Notes: generated by a model from the sequence alone, not told the origin. A stretch of 32,291 bases of DNA from Treponema sp. (GCA_009777735.1 WRLF01000024.1:1-32291), one strand, 5' to 3'. Shown: positions 7,664 to 15,109, counted from the first letter of the stretch. Translations and numbers: made by a program.

Positions 7664-8677
7664 TTAAAACCCAATGCCTAAATGGCAGCCGGCAAGATGC
7701 AGCTGCATAAGGGCATGAGCATGATGAAACCGGGATGAATATGCAGCCAATATTCTGTTTTCGAAAGGACTCAAAAAATACCCCAAAATGAAAACATCGT
7801 AGTTTTCATCAAAATCGGTGGTGCTGATTGTTTTGTTTCTTCCATTTCTGCTGACAATAATATGTGCATTTCCTCTGACTGTTTGTACAAAAGATGTGTA
7901 TTGATACCCGTCTTTGGCAAAAGGAAATGGTAAAAATGCAGCATTAGACACAATGATTTCGTGAGTGTCCATGGCAGCCCTGAACTGGCTCATCAAGTCA
8001 ACCTGCCCGTGAATAGTATTTCCGTTGATTGTGATTATCACGATATTATCAATTCCTTCTGTTGAAGGATCTATTTGTGTTTCAATTTCCATTGAAAAAA
8101 CCACTGCATCGGTAACCGCATTCATAATGACATAACGGCTAATTTCATAAGGTCCCATACCGGAACTGCCGTTATCTTCAATTAAAAACGCCGCATTTCC
8201 CGAGCGAGACCATCCAAAAAACCTTAATGTTACAATGTTGTCTGCGTATGGAGATGTTCCTCCCCGGTGCTGGAGCGGATCTATTGCCGGAGGTAACTCC
8301 GCCGAATTGACAAGGCCGATATTGGTTAATGTGTGATCGTCAGCAGAGGGAGAGCTGCCGGGGAGAATTACATTGGTATGTTCAAAAGCCCCTTCTCCAA
8401 CAGAGATAATGCTGTCGGGCAGGATTACATCTGTAAGTCCCGTGCCTGCAAAAGCGTATGGGCCAATGGATGTAACCGGTACCCCCATTATCCGCGGGGG
8501 GATACGGACTGTTTCATTAGAGCCTACATATCCGGTAATCTCAACAGCTCTGCCATTTTCCAATAGCCTGAATTCAAAGTCAGCTTCTTTGTCATATTGT
8601 TGTGTATTAAATCTTAAACAGGCCGTGAAACATACCGGCAATACCAATACCAATAATAGTATGGTATTTTTGTTCAT
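7664..8677 (-). CDS. Lipoprotein with a short BspA-type leucine-rich segment
   Basis: Predicted surface or periplasmic lipoprotein of 337 residues. The signal ends in the lipobox CFTAC. Residues about 50-110 resemble LRR_5/BspA repeats: VRIPPRIMGVPVTSIGPYAF and then LTDVILPDSIISVGEGAF. The remainder is a different, beta-rich domain starting near NIVTLRFFGWSRSG; similar GWS-type segments occur in other treponemal exported proteins (impression from memory). Its function is unknown. I use the ATG at 8677, with AAGGAG eight bases upstream, rather than the GTG at 8686 that overlaps that site. A strong hairpin (8692-8717) lies just before the ribosome-binding site. It is the third gene of a minus-strand run with 9203-10054 and 8751-9191. 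Confidence 0.75.
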   Translation of the reverse strand: MNKNTILLLVLVLPVCFTACLRFNTQQYDKEADFEFRLLENGRAVEITGYVGSNETVRIPPRIMGVPVTSIGPYAFAGTGLTDVILPDSIISVGEGAFEHTNVILPGSSPSADDHTLTNIGLVNSAELPPAIDPLQHRGGTSPYADNIVTLRFFGWSRSGNAAFLIEDNGSSGMGPYEISRYVIMNAVTDAVVFSMEIETQIDPSTEGIDNIVIITINGNTIHGQVDLMSQFRAAMDTHEIIVSNAAFLPFPFAKDGYQYTSFVQTVRGNAHIIVSRNGRNKTISTTDFDENYDVFILGYFLSPFENRILAAYSSRFHHAHALMQLHLAGCHLGIGF

Positions 8678-8691
8678 AAAGAGCACTCCTT

Positions 8692-8717
8692 CGGTATCCG
8701 GCTAACGCCGGATACCG
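8692..8717. repeat. Perfect 11-bp hairpin in the intercistronic leader
   Basis: Arms of CGGTATCCGGC (8692-8702) and its exact complement (8707-8717) enclose a 4-base loop. On the minus-strand transcript the hairpin ends two bases before the AAGGAG site of the LRR-type lipoprotein gene. It lacks a T tract, so it is not a standard terminator. mRNA stabilisation, attenuation or control of ribosome access are possible roles. Confidence 0.7.
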
Positions 8718-8750
8718 TTATATAACAGCACCTGCAGGACAGATTTGGAG

Positions 8751-9191
8751 TCACCTGGATGAAGCAATTGTCTCTGTCAGAAGGTTTGTTATTTTATAAA
8801 CCTCTTCTGCTTCCTTCCCCGGAAGAACATAGTATACTCTGCAGAAGAATGGTCTTTGGTAACAAACCTGATATGCCCTGGCAAAGAACAGGAACCGTCC
8901 TTTTTTTACACATTCGACAGTACCGCTAACCTTTTTAATCGGAATACTGGTGACATTTCTTCTGAACCTGATAAACCAGAATATTTTTTGGACATGCATT
9001 TCTATAAAACGCCTGTCTGTTACAATCAGAAAACCTCGTCTGCCAAAACCCAATATTTGCAGAAACGGCCTGACGGCTCCCCAAAAAAAACGGAATATAA
9101 AAAAAGAGCTGGTCATGTAGAGTTTTGATTCAATTTCAAGGACAAACTGCTCTCCATTCTGTAACGGAAAACCGGATTTTAATGATGCCAT
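8751..9191 (-). CDS. Small membrane-associated protein with a PH-like domain
   Basis: A 146-residue protein of unknown function. Residues 27-50 are strongly hydrophobic and aromatic and may sit in or on the membrane. The following stretch, GFLIVTDRRFIEM through NVTSIPIKKVSGTVE, resembles the core of bacterial PH-like domains, where a TDRR turn and alternating strands are common; this is a weak resemblance, not a firm assignment. It starts at ATG 9191 with GGAGG close upstream and lies 11 bases after the membrane-protein gene at 9203-10054. The two are almost certainly co-transcribed and may act together at the membrane. Confidence 0.6.
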   Translation of the reverse strand: MASLKSGFPLQNGEQFVLEIESKLYMTSSFFIFRFFWGAVRPFLQILGFGRRGFLIVTDRRFIEMHVQKIFWFIRFRRNVTSIPIKKVSGTVECVKKGRFLFFARAYQVCYQRPFFCRVYYVLPGKEAEEVYKITNLLTETIASSR

Positions 9192-9202
9192 AAAATCCTC
9201 CG

Positions 9203-10054
9203 TTATTGGTTATAGGTGACGTTAGTATCCGTCGAATTATTGTACGCCTTGTTTTCAAAAGGTGATTTTGCATAAGCAAGAAGAAATCTGCCAAGCCGTG
9301 CAAACAGGGCATAAACAACTCTTAAAAGATTGGTGAACATATCTATGACAGTACGTCCCAGCAGCAGGACGAAATCAAACAACTGCTTTCCGGCATGGGC
9401 GATGAATTCGTATATTTTTACAATTACGGTAAAGACAACAAATTTAAACACGCGGACATATACGTAGCGGCAGATTATGATAAAAATAGCCCTGAAAAGT
9501 CTTGCCAGCCAAATAAATATGTAACCGCCAAGGAGGCCGCCGATAATGAGCGTTACACCGATTCCCGGCAGGTTTAAACCATAAAACATAGGATTTATTC
9601 CGGTTCCCAGGAGTACTAACCTATATACAAGTGAATTATCTATAAAAGAAAAAACCCCAATAAAAAACAGGGTAATTCCCACAAAATGCGCCGCAGCTTT
9701 TGTATGTGCATAGAGCAGATCGGCGAAACAGTCAATAATAAAATCAATGGTAATTTTATCTACACTGAGCTTCTTTTTTCCTGACCACATAACATTAAAA
9801 GCAACAAAACCGGCAAACATGGTTGCTAAAAATGTCAGGATAAATGATGTGATAAGCGTCCCGTTACCGCCTCTAAAAATACCGCCATTAATCCCTAATA
9901 CCAAAAGCGCTATAGGGGCTAATTGAAAAGCAATGGCGATGATGACATACAACCAGCTTAATGGGGTTGTAAGAAACCGTGTGCTGTCAAGAAATGACAG
10001 GTAGGGGCGAAGCATTGGCAGCTTTTTCCCCAGGTTGTTATTTTCGATACTCAT
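9203..10054 (-). CDS. Polytopic membrane protein of unknown function
   Basis: A 283-residue integral membrane protein. Hydrophobic segments lie near residues 29-57, 66-89, 119-138 and 159-195, followed by a long amphipathic, aromatic-rich stretch (residues 195-260) and a polar Asn/Thr-rich tail. No catalytic motif is recognisable. I start at the ATG at 10054 (MSIENNN), which has AAGGAG six bases upstream; the longer in-frame form from 10099 would begin before the ribosome-binding site and near the predicted promoter. It is the first gene of a three-gene minus-strand run. Confidence 0.7.
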   Translation of the reverse strand: MSIENNNLGKKLPMLRPYLSFLDSTRFLTTPLSWLYVIIAIAFQLAPIALLVLGINGGIFRGGNGTLITSFILTFLATMFAGFVAFNVMWSGKKKLSVDKITIDFIIDCFADLLYAHTKAAAHFVGITLFFIGVFSFIDNSLVYRLVLLGTGINPMFYGLNLPGIGVTLIIGGLLGGYIFIWLARLFRAIFIIICRYVYVRVFKFVVFTVIVKIYEFIAHAGKQLFDFVLLLGRTVIDMFTNLLRVVYALFARLGRFLLAYAKSPFENKAYNNSTDTNVTYNQ

Positions 10055-10087
10055 ACTGATCTCCTTTGCGGCATTACCGCCGTATAT

Positions 10088-10116
10088 ATCATACCCCATA
10101 TAAGCTGTGATTGCAA
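10088..10116 (-). promoter_or_regulatory. Promoter for the 10054-7664 minus-strand run
   Basis: On the minus strand TTGCAA (10111-10116) and TATGAT (10088-10093, 5 of 6) are separated by 17 bases. The predicted start is about 25-30 bases before the ATG at 10054, which supports that start over the longer frame. Confidence 0.5.
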
Positions 10117-10157
10117 GGATATAATGATTCGATATGGTTCCCCATAAATACCAATTT

Positions 10158-10166
10158 TGCTATAAT
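10158..10166 (+). promoter_or_regulatory. Extended -10 promoter for the MBL-fold lipoprotein gene
   Basis: TGCTATAAT is a perfect -10 hexamer with the TGn extension, 29 bases before the ATG at 10196. The -35 region is poor (TTCCCC at 17-base spacing), as is usual for extended -10 promoters. AAGGAG lies close before the start codon. Confidence 0.55.
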
Positions 10167-10195
10167 AACCCAAAACCACTATCAAGGAGAATTAA

Positions 10196-11098
10196 ATGAA
10201 ACATTCCATAATCGCAAGTCTCATTATCGGCGGAATTATCGTCAGCGGGTTTATGTCTTGTACCTCAGCCGCTGAAACATCACATATACCGGCCGTTTCT
10301 TTTTCGGAAAGTGACGGGATTTTTGCCCACAGGGTAGGGCAGTTTGAGGTTTTCATGCTGGTGGAAGCGCAGCGTGAGGGAAATACCGGCATCATCCCCG
10401 GTGCAAGCGATGAGATCCTGGAGCGATATATCCCTGCTGACGGTTTTAACCATTCGACCAATGTATTTGTTGTCAAAACATCAGATCAGATTATCGTTGT
10501 GGATACCGGATTTGGTAACACTATTTTTGAAAAAATGGAGCTTTTGGGGATTCTCCCGGAACAGGTTGATGCGGTGCTGCTTACCCACATGCACGGGGAT
10601 CATTTTGGCGGCCTCCAGAAAGACTCACATCCTTTGTTTCCCAATGCAAAGGTCTACCTTGATTCCAGGGATAGGGAACACTTTACCGTCATTGCCCCGA
10701 ATCAGGGCGCGGCCGATGCTCTTGCAGCCTATGGGGAAAATGTAGAAACATTTGATGCCGATGTACTGGGCAGCACATACCGGGAAATCCTTCCCGGAGT
10801 AAGCGCTCTTGCCAATTACGGCCATACACCCGGCCATACGGTTTATTTAATTGCCAACGGTGGTGATCGTTTAATCATTGCCGGGGATTTTCTCCATGTG
10901 GCTCTCGTCCAGTTCCCTCATCCGGAAATCTCGGCAACTTTTGACGTGGACCAAAGTGCCGCCGCCGTTTCCCGCAGGCAAATTCTTGAGTATGCGGCAA
11001 CGAACAATATCCCCATTGGCGGCATGCACATTGTGTACCCCGGCATGGGGGATGTTGAGGCCGATGGAGAAGGATTTAAGTTTATTCCAAAAAGGTGA
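10196..11098 (+). CDS. Metallo-beta-lactamase-fold hydrolase, lipoprotein
   Basis: Exported metal-dependent hydrolase of the MBL superfamily, 300 residues. The signal ends in SGFMSC (Cys22 as probable lipid site). The metal ligands are all present: His131, His133, Asp135 and His136 in THMHGDHFGG, His210 and/or His214 in GHTPGH, Asp231 in IIAGD, and His278 in GGMHIVYPG. This arrangement is shared by lactonase-like and other small-molecule hydrolases of the superfamily. The substrate cannot be read from sequence. The gene has its own promoter and AAGGAG site and stands alone on the plus strand, converging with the nucleotidyltransferase gene that ends at 11120. Confidence 0.88.
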   Translation: MKHSIIASLIIGGIIVSGFMSCTSAAETSHIPAVSFSESDGIFAHRVGQFEVFMLVEAQREGNTGIIPGASDEILERYIPADGFNHSTNVFVVKTSDQIIVVDTGFGNTIFEKMELLGILPEQVDAVLLTHMHGDHFGGLQKDSHPLFPNAKVYLDSRDREHFTVIAPNQGAADALAAYGENVETFDADVLGSTYREILPGVSALANYGHTPGHTVYLIANGGDRLIIAGDFLHVALVQFPHPEISATFDVDQSAAAVSRRQILEYAATNNIPIGGMHIVYPGMGDVEADGEGFKFIPKR

Positions 11099-11119
11099 AA
11101 TACCGAATTTTGCCTTAAT

Positions 11120-11794
11120 TTATCCGATTAATATTTCGTTAATAAGCCTGTCAATATCATTTTTAAATTCTTCCCATGATGGTTTTTTAACCCATGCAAT
11201 TGTATCAAATTCGCTTTCCGGTATTCCGTGAAGAATATCACATATAACTGGTATTTCAAGTCCGGCTTCTTTCTGCCGGGCATCCTGAATGGCTTGTTTC
11301 CAATCAACTCTTGTGTGCAGAGCTATTTCTCTAATGTCTGCGACATCTTTCGCTGTAAAACGAAATAAACAAGTTAATTTATTGGACAGCATGTTTCTTA
11401 TTGAATCTGTCCGCTCAAAGATCCCTGTTTTAACAATATCTCCAAAATGTACTGCCAAATCATTTACAAAATCGAGTTTTAACAGGGTATCAGATTTATT
11501 CCAGCCTACCTTAAAACTGGTAAAAGTTTTACTACTGGTAAAATTTGTTTCAGTGTCCCAAAAAAAACCGTCTTCTTTTAACTTATAGAAGATCTCTTTA
11601 ACCTGGACAGCATACTCATCATCTGAATTTACAAAAAAGTCCAAATCGTCAGAATATCGGTGATTGTAATATGCCCGGCTAAGCGCAGTACCACCGGTTA
11701 GAAAAAATCGGACACCACATTTGCTTATAGTGTTCATCACCCCATCTTGCAGTGGATACAGAATCTCCTCGTAAAATTGCGATGGCAAAATCAA
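11120..11794 (-). CDS. AbiEii-type nucleotidyltransferase (toxin-like)
   Basis: A 224-residue protein of the AbiEii/AbiGii nucleotidyltransferase family, the toxin half of many type IV toxin-antitoxin or phage-defence pairs. The active-site core is clear: FLTGGTALSRAY, then HRYSDDLDFF, giving the GGT loop and the Asp-x-Asp metal ligands. The ATG-less start is a TTG at 11794 with a perfect AGGAGGT placed six bases upstream (complement of 11800-11806), which makes it convincing. That site lies inside the upstream gene, so the two frames overlap by 116 bases. Its partner (11679-12059) is not a classical winged-helix AbiEi. Target and activity are unknown. Confidence 0.85.
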   Translation of the reverse strand: MILPSQFYEEILYPLQDGVMNTISKCGVRFFLTGGTALSRAYYNHRYSDDLDFFVNSDDEYAVQVKEIFYKLKEDGFFWDTETNFTSSKTFTSFKVGWNKSDTLLKLDFVNDLAVHFGDIVKTGIFERTDSIRNMLSNKLTCLFRFTAKDVADIREIALHTRVDWKQAIQDARQKEAGLEIPVICDILHGIPESEFDTIAWVKKPSWEEFKNDIDRLINEILIG

Positions 11795-12059
11795 AGTGAT
11801 ACCTCCTGTCCTTCGGCCAAAGCCGTTGTGCTATTTCCGGCGTATAAAGCTCTTTTATCGTGTCTATTCCCCAAAGCCCCACAATATAATGCCAGGGGAT
11901 GCGCTCCAATGACCTTACAAAAAGCTTGTCCCGTGTAAAAGCGCCGGAAGTTTCAAGCCGTCCTTCAATTACCGCAAGCATATCTTCATGTTTGTCCAGA
12001 TAATCCCAGTTCAGATTACCCATGAGCTTTATTTTTTCTTCATACGTTAATGAATACAT
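11679..12059 (-). CDS. Small partner protein of the AbiEii-type gene (DUF6922-like)
   Basis: A 126-residue protein directly upstream of, and overlapping, the nucleotidyltransferase. The N-terminal LMGNLNWDYLD, a middle RSLERIPWHYIVGLWGIDTIKEL and a LWPKDRR stretch recall the small DUF6922-type proteins found next to AbiEii genes; this is from memory and is tentative. By position it is the likely antitoxin or adaptor. The ATG at 12059 has no obvious ribosome-binding site. The C-terminus (NRWYCA) is read in one frame while the partner's N-terminus is read in another. A frameshift could be suspected, but the strong internal ribosome-binding site argues for genuine overlap. Confidence 0.65.
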   Translation of the reverse strand: MYSLTYEEKIKLMGNLNWDYLDKHEDMLAVIEGRLETSGAFTRDKLFVRSLERIPWHYIVGLWGIDTIKELYTPEIAQRLWPKDRRYHFDFAIAILRGDSVSTARWGDEHYKQMWCPIFSNRWYCA

Positions 12060-12107
12060 TTATTTTAAGATTAACACAGGGCAATCTGCATAGCAATAGA
12101 TCGGGAG

Positions 12108-13091
12108 TCACTCTTTTTGTCCTCCAATTACTCGTTCATTTCCCGAAAGATCCTTGTACAGTGTAATATCTTTAAAACCTGCTGTTTCATACAAAGATGC
12201 AATTTCTTTCATTTGACGGAGATCAGCCTCCAGCAGCAGAATTCCGTGGGGACAGAGATGTTCCGGAGCTTGCAAAATAATGTTTCTGATACTATCCAGC
12301 CCTTCTTTGCCGCCATCTAAAGCAAGTACCGGTTCCGCCCGGACCTCGGGAGAAAGAGATGGGATTTCTGCAGTTGGGATGTAGGGGGGGTTACTTATGA
12401 TAAAGGTAAAAGGTAAGAGGTAAGAGGTAAGAGGTATGGAAAATGAATGCGGCTTATATAACTTGTAACTATTCTTTGTGTCTTTGTGCCTTTGTGCCTT
12501 TGTGTGAGAAATTTGCGAGTAATATTTTTTGATTGAGGGCAAGGCATCGTAGAGGTCGCCGTGGCAGAAGCTGATTGCTCCGGGCGGCAGAAGGCGGGCG
12601 GCGTTGGCTTTGGCTGTTTCCAGAGCTTTAACGGAAATATCTGTTGCCCAGACTTCCAACTCCGGCATTGTGTGTTTCAGCGCAATTGCAATTGCCCCCG
12701 ACCCGGTGCAAAGATCCAGCACCCGAATTGCATATTTTGGTTTTTGTTCTTTACGTGATGATTTTACGATTTCTATTACGGTTTCCACCAGTAACTCTGT
12801 TTCCGGGCGGGGGACAAGGACTGACGGGTTAACCATGAATTCCAGGCCGTAGAATTCTTTTTTGCCGAGGATGTAGGCGACGCATTCACCCTCCAGTCGG
12901 CGCTTAATTAAGCGGCGGAATGCGGCAAGGGATGATTCGGCAAGCGGCTCAAGACCTGCTGCAAGGAGAGATGTGCGGCTGATGCCGAGGACCTCGGCAA
13001 GGAGCAGTGATGCGTCAAGGCCGGGATTTTCAATACCTGCCACTGCAAGAGAGGCACTTCCTTCGGCAAGGATTTCACGAATTGCAGGCAT
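12108..13091 (-). CDS. prmC: Release factor glutamine methyltransferase with an in-frame repeat insertion
   Basis: Methylates the Gln of the GGQ motif in peptide-chain release factors, using S-adenosylmethionine. The SAM-binding DLCTGSGAIAIAL is at residues 126-138 and the catalytic NPPYIP at 234-237. VPRPETELLVE and GKKEFYG in the N-terminal half are typical. The 327 residues exceed the usual 280-290. The surplus is a stretch at about residues 191-230, between GDLYDALPSIKKY and IISNPPY, that reads SHTKAQRHKDTK and then LTSYLLPFTF. It is encoded by two kinds of repeat (12405-12439 and 12473-12519). The frame stays open, so the protein is probably made. The ATG at 13091 is used; upstream in-frame codons come from the neighbouring repeat. 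It follows prfA, the usual operon partner. Confidence 0.92.
   Translation of the reverse strand: MPAIREILAEGSASLAVAGIENPGLDASLLLAEVLGISRTSLLAAGLEPLAESSLAAFRRLIKRRLEGECVAYILGKKEFYGLEFMVNPSVLVPRPETELLVETVIEIVKSSRKEQKPKYAIRVLDLCTGSGAIAIALKHTMPELEVWATDISVKALETAKANAARLLPPGAISFCHGDLYDALPSIKKYYSQISHTKAQRHKDTKNSYKLYKPHSFSIPLTSYLLPFTFIISNPPYIPTAEIPSLSPEVRAEPVLALDGGKEGLDSIRNIILQAPEHLCPHGILLLEADLRQMKEIASLYETAGFKDITLYKDLSGNERVIGGQKE
12405..12439 (+). repeat. Heptamer tandem repeat inside prmC
   Basis: Five consecutive 7-base units (GGTAAAA, three exact GGTAAGA, then GGTATGG) lie inside prmC and encode, on the minus strand, residues such as LTSYLLPFTF. The unit differs from the CACAAAGG-type repeat 34 bases away, so the insertion is composite. 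Confidence 0.85.
12473..12519 (+). repeat. Half copy of the hairpin repeat family inside prmC
   Basis: The tract of CTTTGTGCC-type units ending TGTGTGAGAAATTTGCGAG matches the right arm and right-hand flank of the element at 13106-13229 and the right arm at 4652-4686. The opposite arm is absent. It is read in frame as part of prmC. Confidence 0.8.
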
Positions 13092-13105
13092 TAACCCGAT
13101 ATTCC

Positions 13106-13229
13106 TCACACAGAGACACGGAGACACTGAGACACGGAGATTGGGGTGTTTTATGAGAATACCGTATTTCCTTCATACTTCCTTTCTTCATCTCTGTGTC
13201 CTTCGTGCCTCTGTGTGAAAATTTGCGAG
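13106..13229. repeat. Hairpin-forming dispersed repeat between prfA and prmC
   Basis: The left arm (13106-13140) is made of CAC-purine-GAGA units and the right arm (13191-13218) is its imperfect inverted counterpart, followed by AAATTTGCGAG (13219-13229). The same right-hand flank, with one extra base, is found in the prmC copy. The element fills nearly the whole intergenic space: it starts 14 bases after the prmC ATG side and ends 6 bases from the prfA stop. Its left end supplies the GAGGAA that may serve as the prmC ribosome-binding site. Confidence 0.8.
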
Positions 13230-13235
13230 CAAATT

Positions 13236-14315
13236 CTATAAAGTCTCAGAGCTCGTTGTCCTCAGCAGTTCTTCTCTTGCCGACAGCTTAAGCGCGTCAA
13301 AAACTTCACTTACGTCACCTTCCATGATGCGGTCGAGTTTGTACAGGGTAAGGCCGATGCGGTGGTCGGTGACGCGGTTGTCGGGGAAGTTGTAAGTTCT
13401 TATCCGCTCGGAACGGTCGCCGGAGCCGACCTGGGACTTGCGGGCTTCAGAACGTTCGGCGGCGGCCTTTGCTTCTTCCATCTCGTAGATACGCGCCCGG
13501 AGGATTCGCATCGCCTTGGCCTTGTTTTTGATTTGGCTTTTTTCATCCTGGCAGTGGACGGTAATGCCGCTGGGGAGGTGGGTGATCCGCACTGCGGAAT
13601 CTGTGGTATTGACGCTCTGACCGCCGGGGCCTCCTGCCCGCATAACGTCAATGCGGAGATCGTCCTGCTTAATGTCAATCTCGGTTTCGTCCACTTCTGG
13701 TAACACCGCAACCGTTACCGCCGATGTGTGGATTCTGCCGGATGATTCGGTTGTTGGAACCCGCTGTACACGATGAACGCCGGATTCGTAACGGAGGTTT
13801 TCGTAAACATTATTACCGGCGATTGAAAAAACAATTTCCTTTATGCCGCCAAGTTCGGTTTCGTTGGAATTCATTATTTCGAATTTCCAGCTTTTCGTTT
13901 CCGCGAAACGGGAATACATGCGGTAAAGATCCGAAGCAAACAGGGCCGCCTCCTCGCCGCCTGTTCCGGCCCGTATTTCCATGATGATGTTTTTTTCATC
14001 CAGAGGATCCCTGGGGATGAGCAGAAATTTTAACTTGTCTCCAAAATCCTGCAAACTATCTTCCAGTTCTTTTAATTCTTCCTTTGCCAGCTCACGCATT
14101 TGCGGATCTTTTTCTTCCTGGGCAATGGCTTTTGTATCTTCAAGCTGGCCGTTCAGTTTTTCAATCTCATTGTGCAGTGAAGCGATTTCATCAAGATACG
14201 AATATTCTTTCATGGTATCCCGGTAGCGCTTCTGGTCTTTTATCAGATCTGGGTCTTGTATAATTAGAGAAAGCTCTGTGTGGCGTTTCAGCAGGGAGAG
14301 CAGCCGTTCATTCAT
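13236..14315 (-). CDS. prfA: Peptide chain release factor 1
   Basis: Recognises UAA and UAG stop codons and triggers peptide release. The GGQ motif is at residues 231-233 (RAGGPGGQSVNTTDSAV). The codon-reading tripeptide is PTT at 187-189 in HRVQRVPTTESSGRIHTS, the RF1-type PxT rather than the RF2-type SPF. Length is 359 residues, as expected. The ATG at 14315 (MNERLLSLLKRH) has AGAGGT just upstream; the longer frame from 14405 would add 30 residues unlike the family. It is the first gene of the prfA-prmC unit, so the methyltransferase and its substrate are co-expressed. Confidence 0.96.
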   Translation of the reverse strand: MNERLLSLLKRHTELSLIIQDPDLIKDQKRYRDTMKEYSYLDEIASLHNEIEKLNGQLEDTKAIAQEEKDPQMRELAKEELKELEDSLQDFGDKLKFLLIPRDPLDEKNIIMEIRAGTGGEEAALFASDLYRMYSRFAETKSWKFEIMNSNETELGGIKEIVFSIAGNNVYENLRYESGVHRVQRVPTTESSGRIHTSAVTVAVLPEVDETEIDIKQDDLRIDVMRAGGPGGQSVNTTDSAVRITHLPSGITVHCQDEKSQIKNKAKAMRILRARIYEMEEAKAAAERSEARKSQVGSGDRSERIRTYNFPDNRVTDHRIGLTLYKLDRIMEGDVSEVFDALKLSAREELLRTTSSETL

Positions 14316-14434
14316 GGTAACCTCTGTAAATGTCACGGTATCAAAAAAACAGGCCTTTTGCCAGTACTGCCCCTTTGCAATCAATACCCTCTCAACTCTT
14401 CCCATATAACCCTTCCCTGTTGTAAACTATCCCC

Positions 14435-15103
14435 ATGCAAGGAATTACCGCTGTTGCTTTTGATCTGGACGGGACCCTTTACCCCAACTACCGTCTGAAT
14501 ATCAGGCTGATTCCGTTTTTTTTCAAGCATTGGCGCCTCCTGGCTGCTTTCGGCAAAGCCAGATCCCAAATCCGCCGCGAACAGGAACACCCCCATAACT
14601 CTTTTTACGATTACCAGGCACAGCTTACCGCGCAACGGCTCAATGCCCCGCCGGAGCAAATTAAGGAAAAAATCGAAAAATGTATTTACCGGGGGTTGGA
14701 ACCGTATTTTTCCCGCATAAAACTGTTTCCTTATGTCAAGGAACTCCTTGCGGAATTGAGGGCCGCATCATTTAAAACGGGGATGCTTTCGGATTTTCCC
14801 CCACAAAGAAAATTGCACAATCTTGGATTGGCGGATTGCTGGGACACTGTACTCTGTTCGGAAGAAATAGGCGCGCTCAAGCCTGCCAATCGCCCTTTTA
14901 TCCGGCTTGCCGAAGAACTGGGCTGCCCGCCTAATCAAATTCTTTATGTCGGCAACAGTTTCCGCTACGATGTGCTGGGAGCCAGGCAGGCAGGTTATAA
15001 AACGGCGCTCATTACGGGACGTTTCAGCAAATATCATGCAGCTAAACCCGATGATATTTTTGTATTCCATGACTATCGCCAATTACGCGATTATCTGCTA
15101 TAA
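14435..15103 (+). CDS. HAD-superfamily hydrolase (phosphatase)
   Basis: Cytoplasmic haloacid-dehalogenase-type phosphatase, 222 residues. All four motifs are visible: Asp10 and Asp12 in FDLDGTLYP, Ser119 in GMLSDFP, Lys149 in GALKP, and the acidic motif VGNSFRYD at 172-179. A helical cap of about 80 residues lies between motifs I and II, as in subfamily I enzymes. The Ser-Asp of motif II and the GNS form of motif IV recall phosphoglycolate- or nucleotidase-like members. The substrate is not readable. The ATG at 14435 lacks a clear ribosome-binding site. It is divergent from prfA and followed after 6 bases by the coiled-coil gene. Confidence 0.88.
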   Translation: MQGITAVAFDLDGTLYPNYRLNIRLIPFFFKHWRLLAAFGKARSQIRREQEHPHNSFYDYQAQLTAQRLNAPPEQIKEKIEKCIYRGLEPYFSRIKLFPYVKELLAELRAASFKTGMLSDFPPQRKLHNLGLADCWDTVLCSEEIGALKPANRPFIRLAEELGCPPNQILYVGNSFRYDVLGARQAGYKTALITGRFSKYHAAKPDDIFVFHDYRQLRDYLL

Positions 15104-15104
15104 T
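15076..15104 (+). promoter_or_regulatory. Extended -10 promoter at the 3' end of the HAD gene, for the coiled-coil gene
   Basis: TGCTATAAT (15096-15104) is a perfect extended -10. TCGCCA (15076-15081, 4 of 6) lies 17 bases upstream. Transcription would begin at about 15110-15111, which is the A of the next gene's ATG. That gene has no ribosome-binding site, so the mRNA may be leaderless. Confidence 0.5.
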
Positions 15105-15109
15105 AAATT

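Noticed and set aside
11679..11794. Frameshift joining the AbiEii-type gene to its partner
   Set aside because: The AGGAGGT six bases before the TTG and the complete nucleotidyltransferase core argue for two overlapping genes, though resequencing would settle it.
12405..12519. Short tandem repeats as a CRISPR array
   Set aside because: Units are 7-10 bases without unique spacers, lie inside a coding gene, and no cas gene is present.
12402..12521. prmC as a pseudogene broken by a repeat
   Set aside because: The frame is open from start to stop and every PrmC motif on both sides is intact, so an in-frame insertion is the simpler reading.
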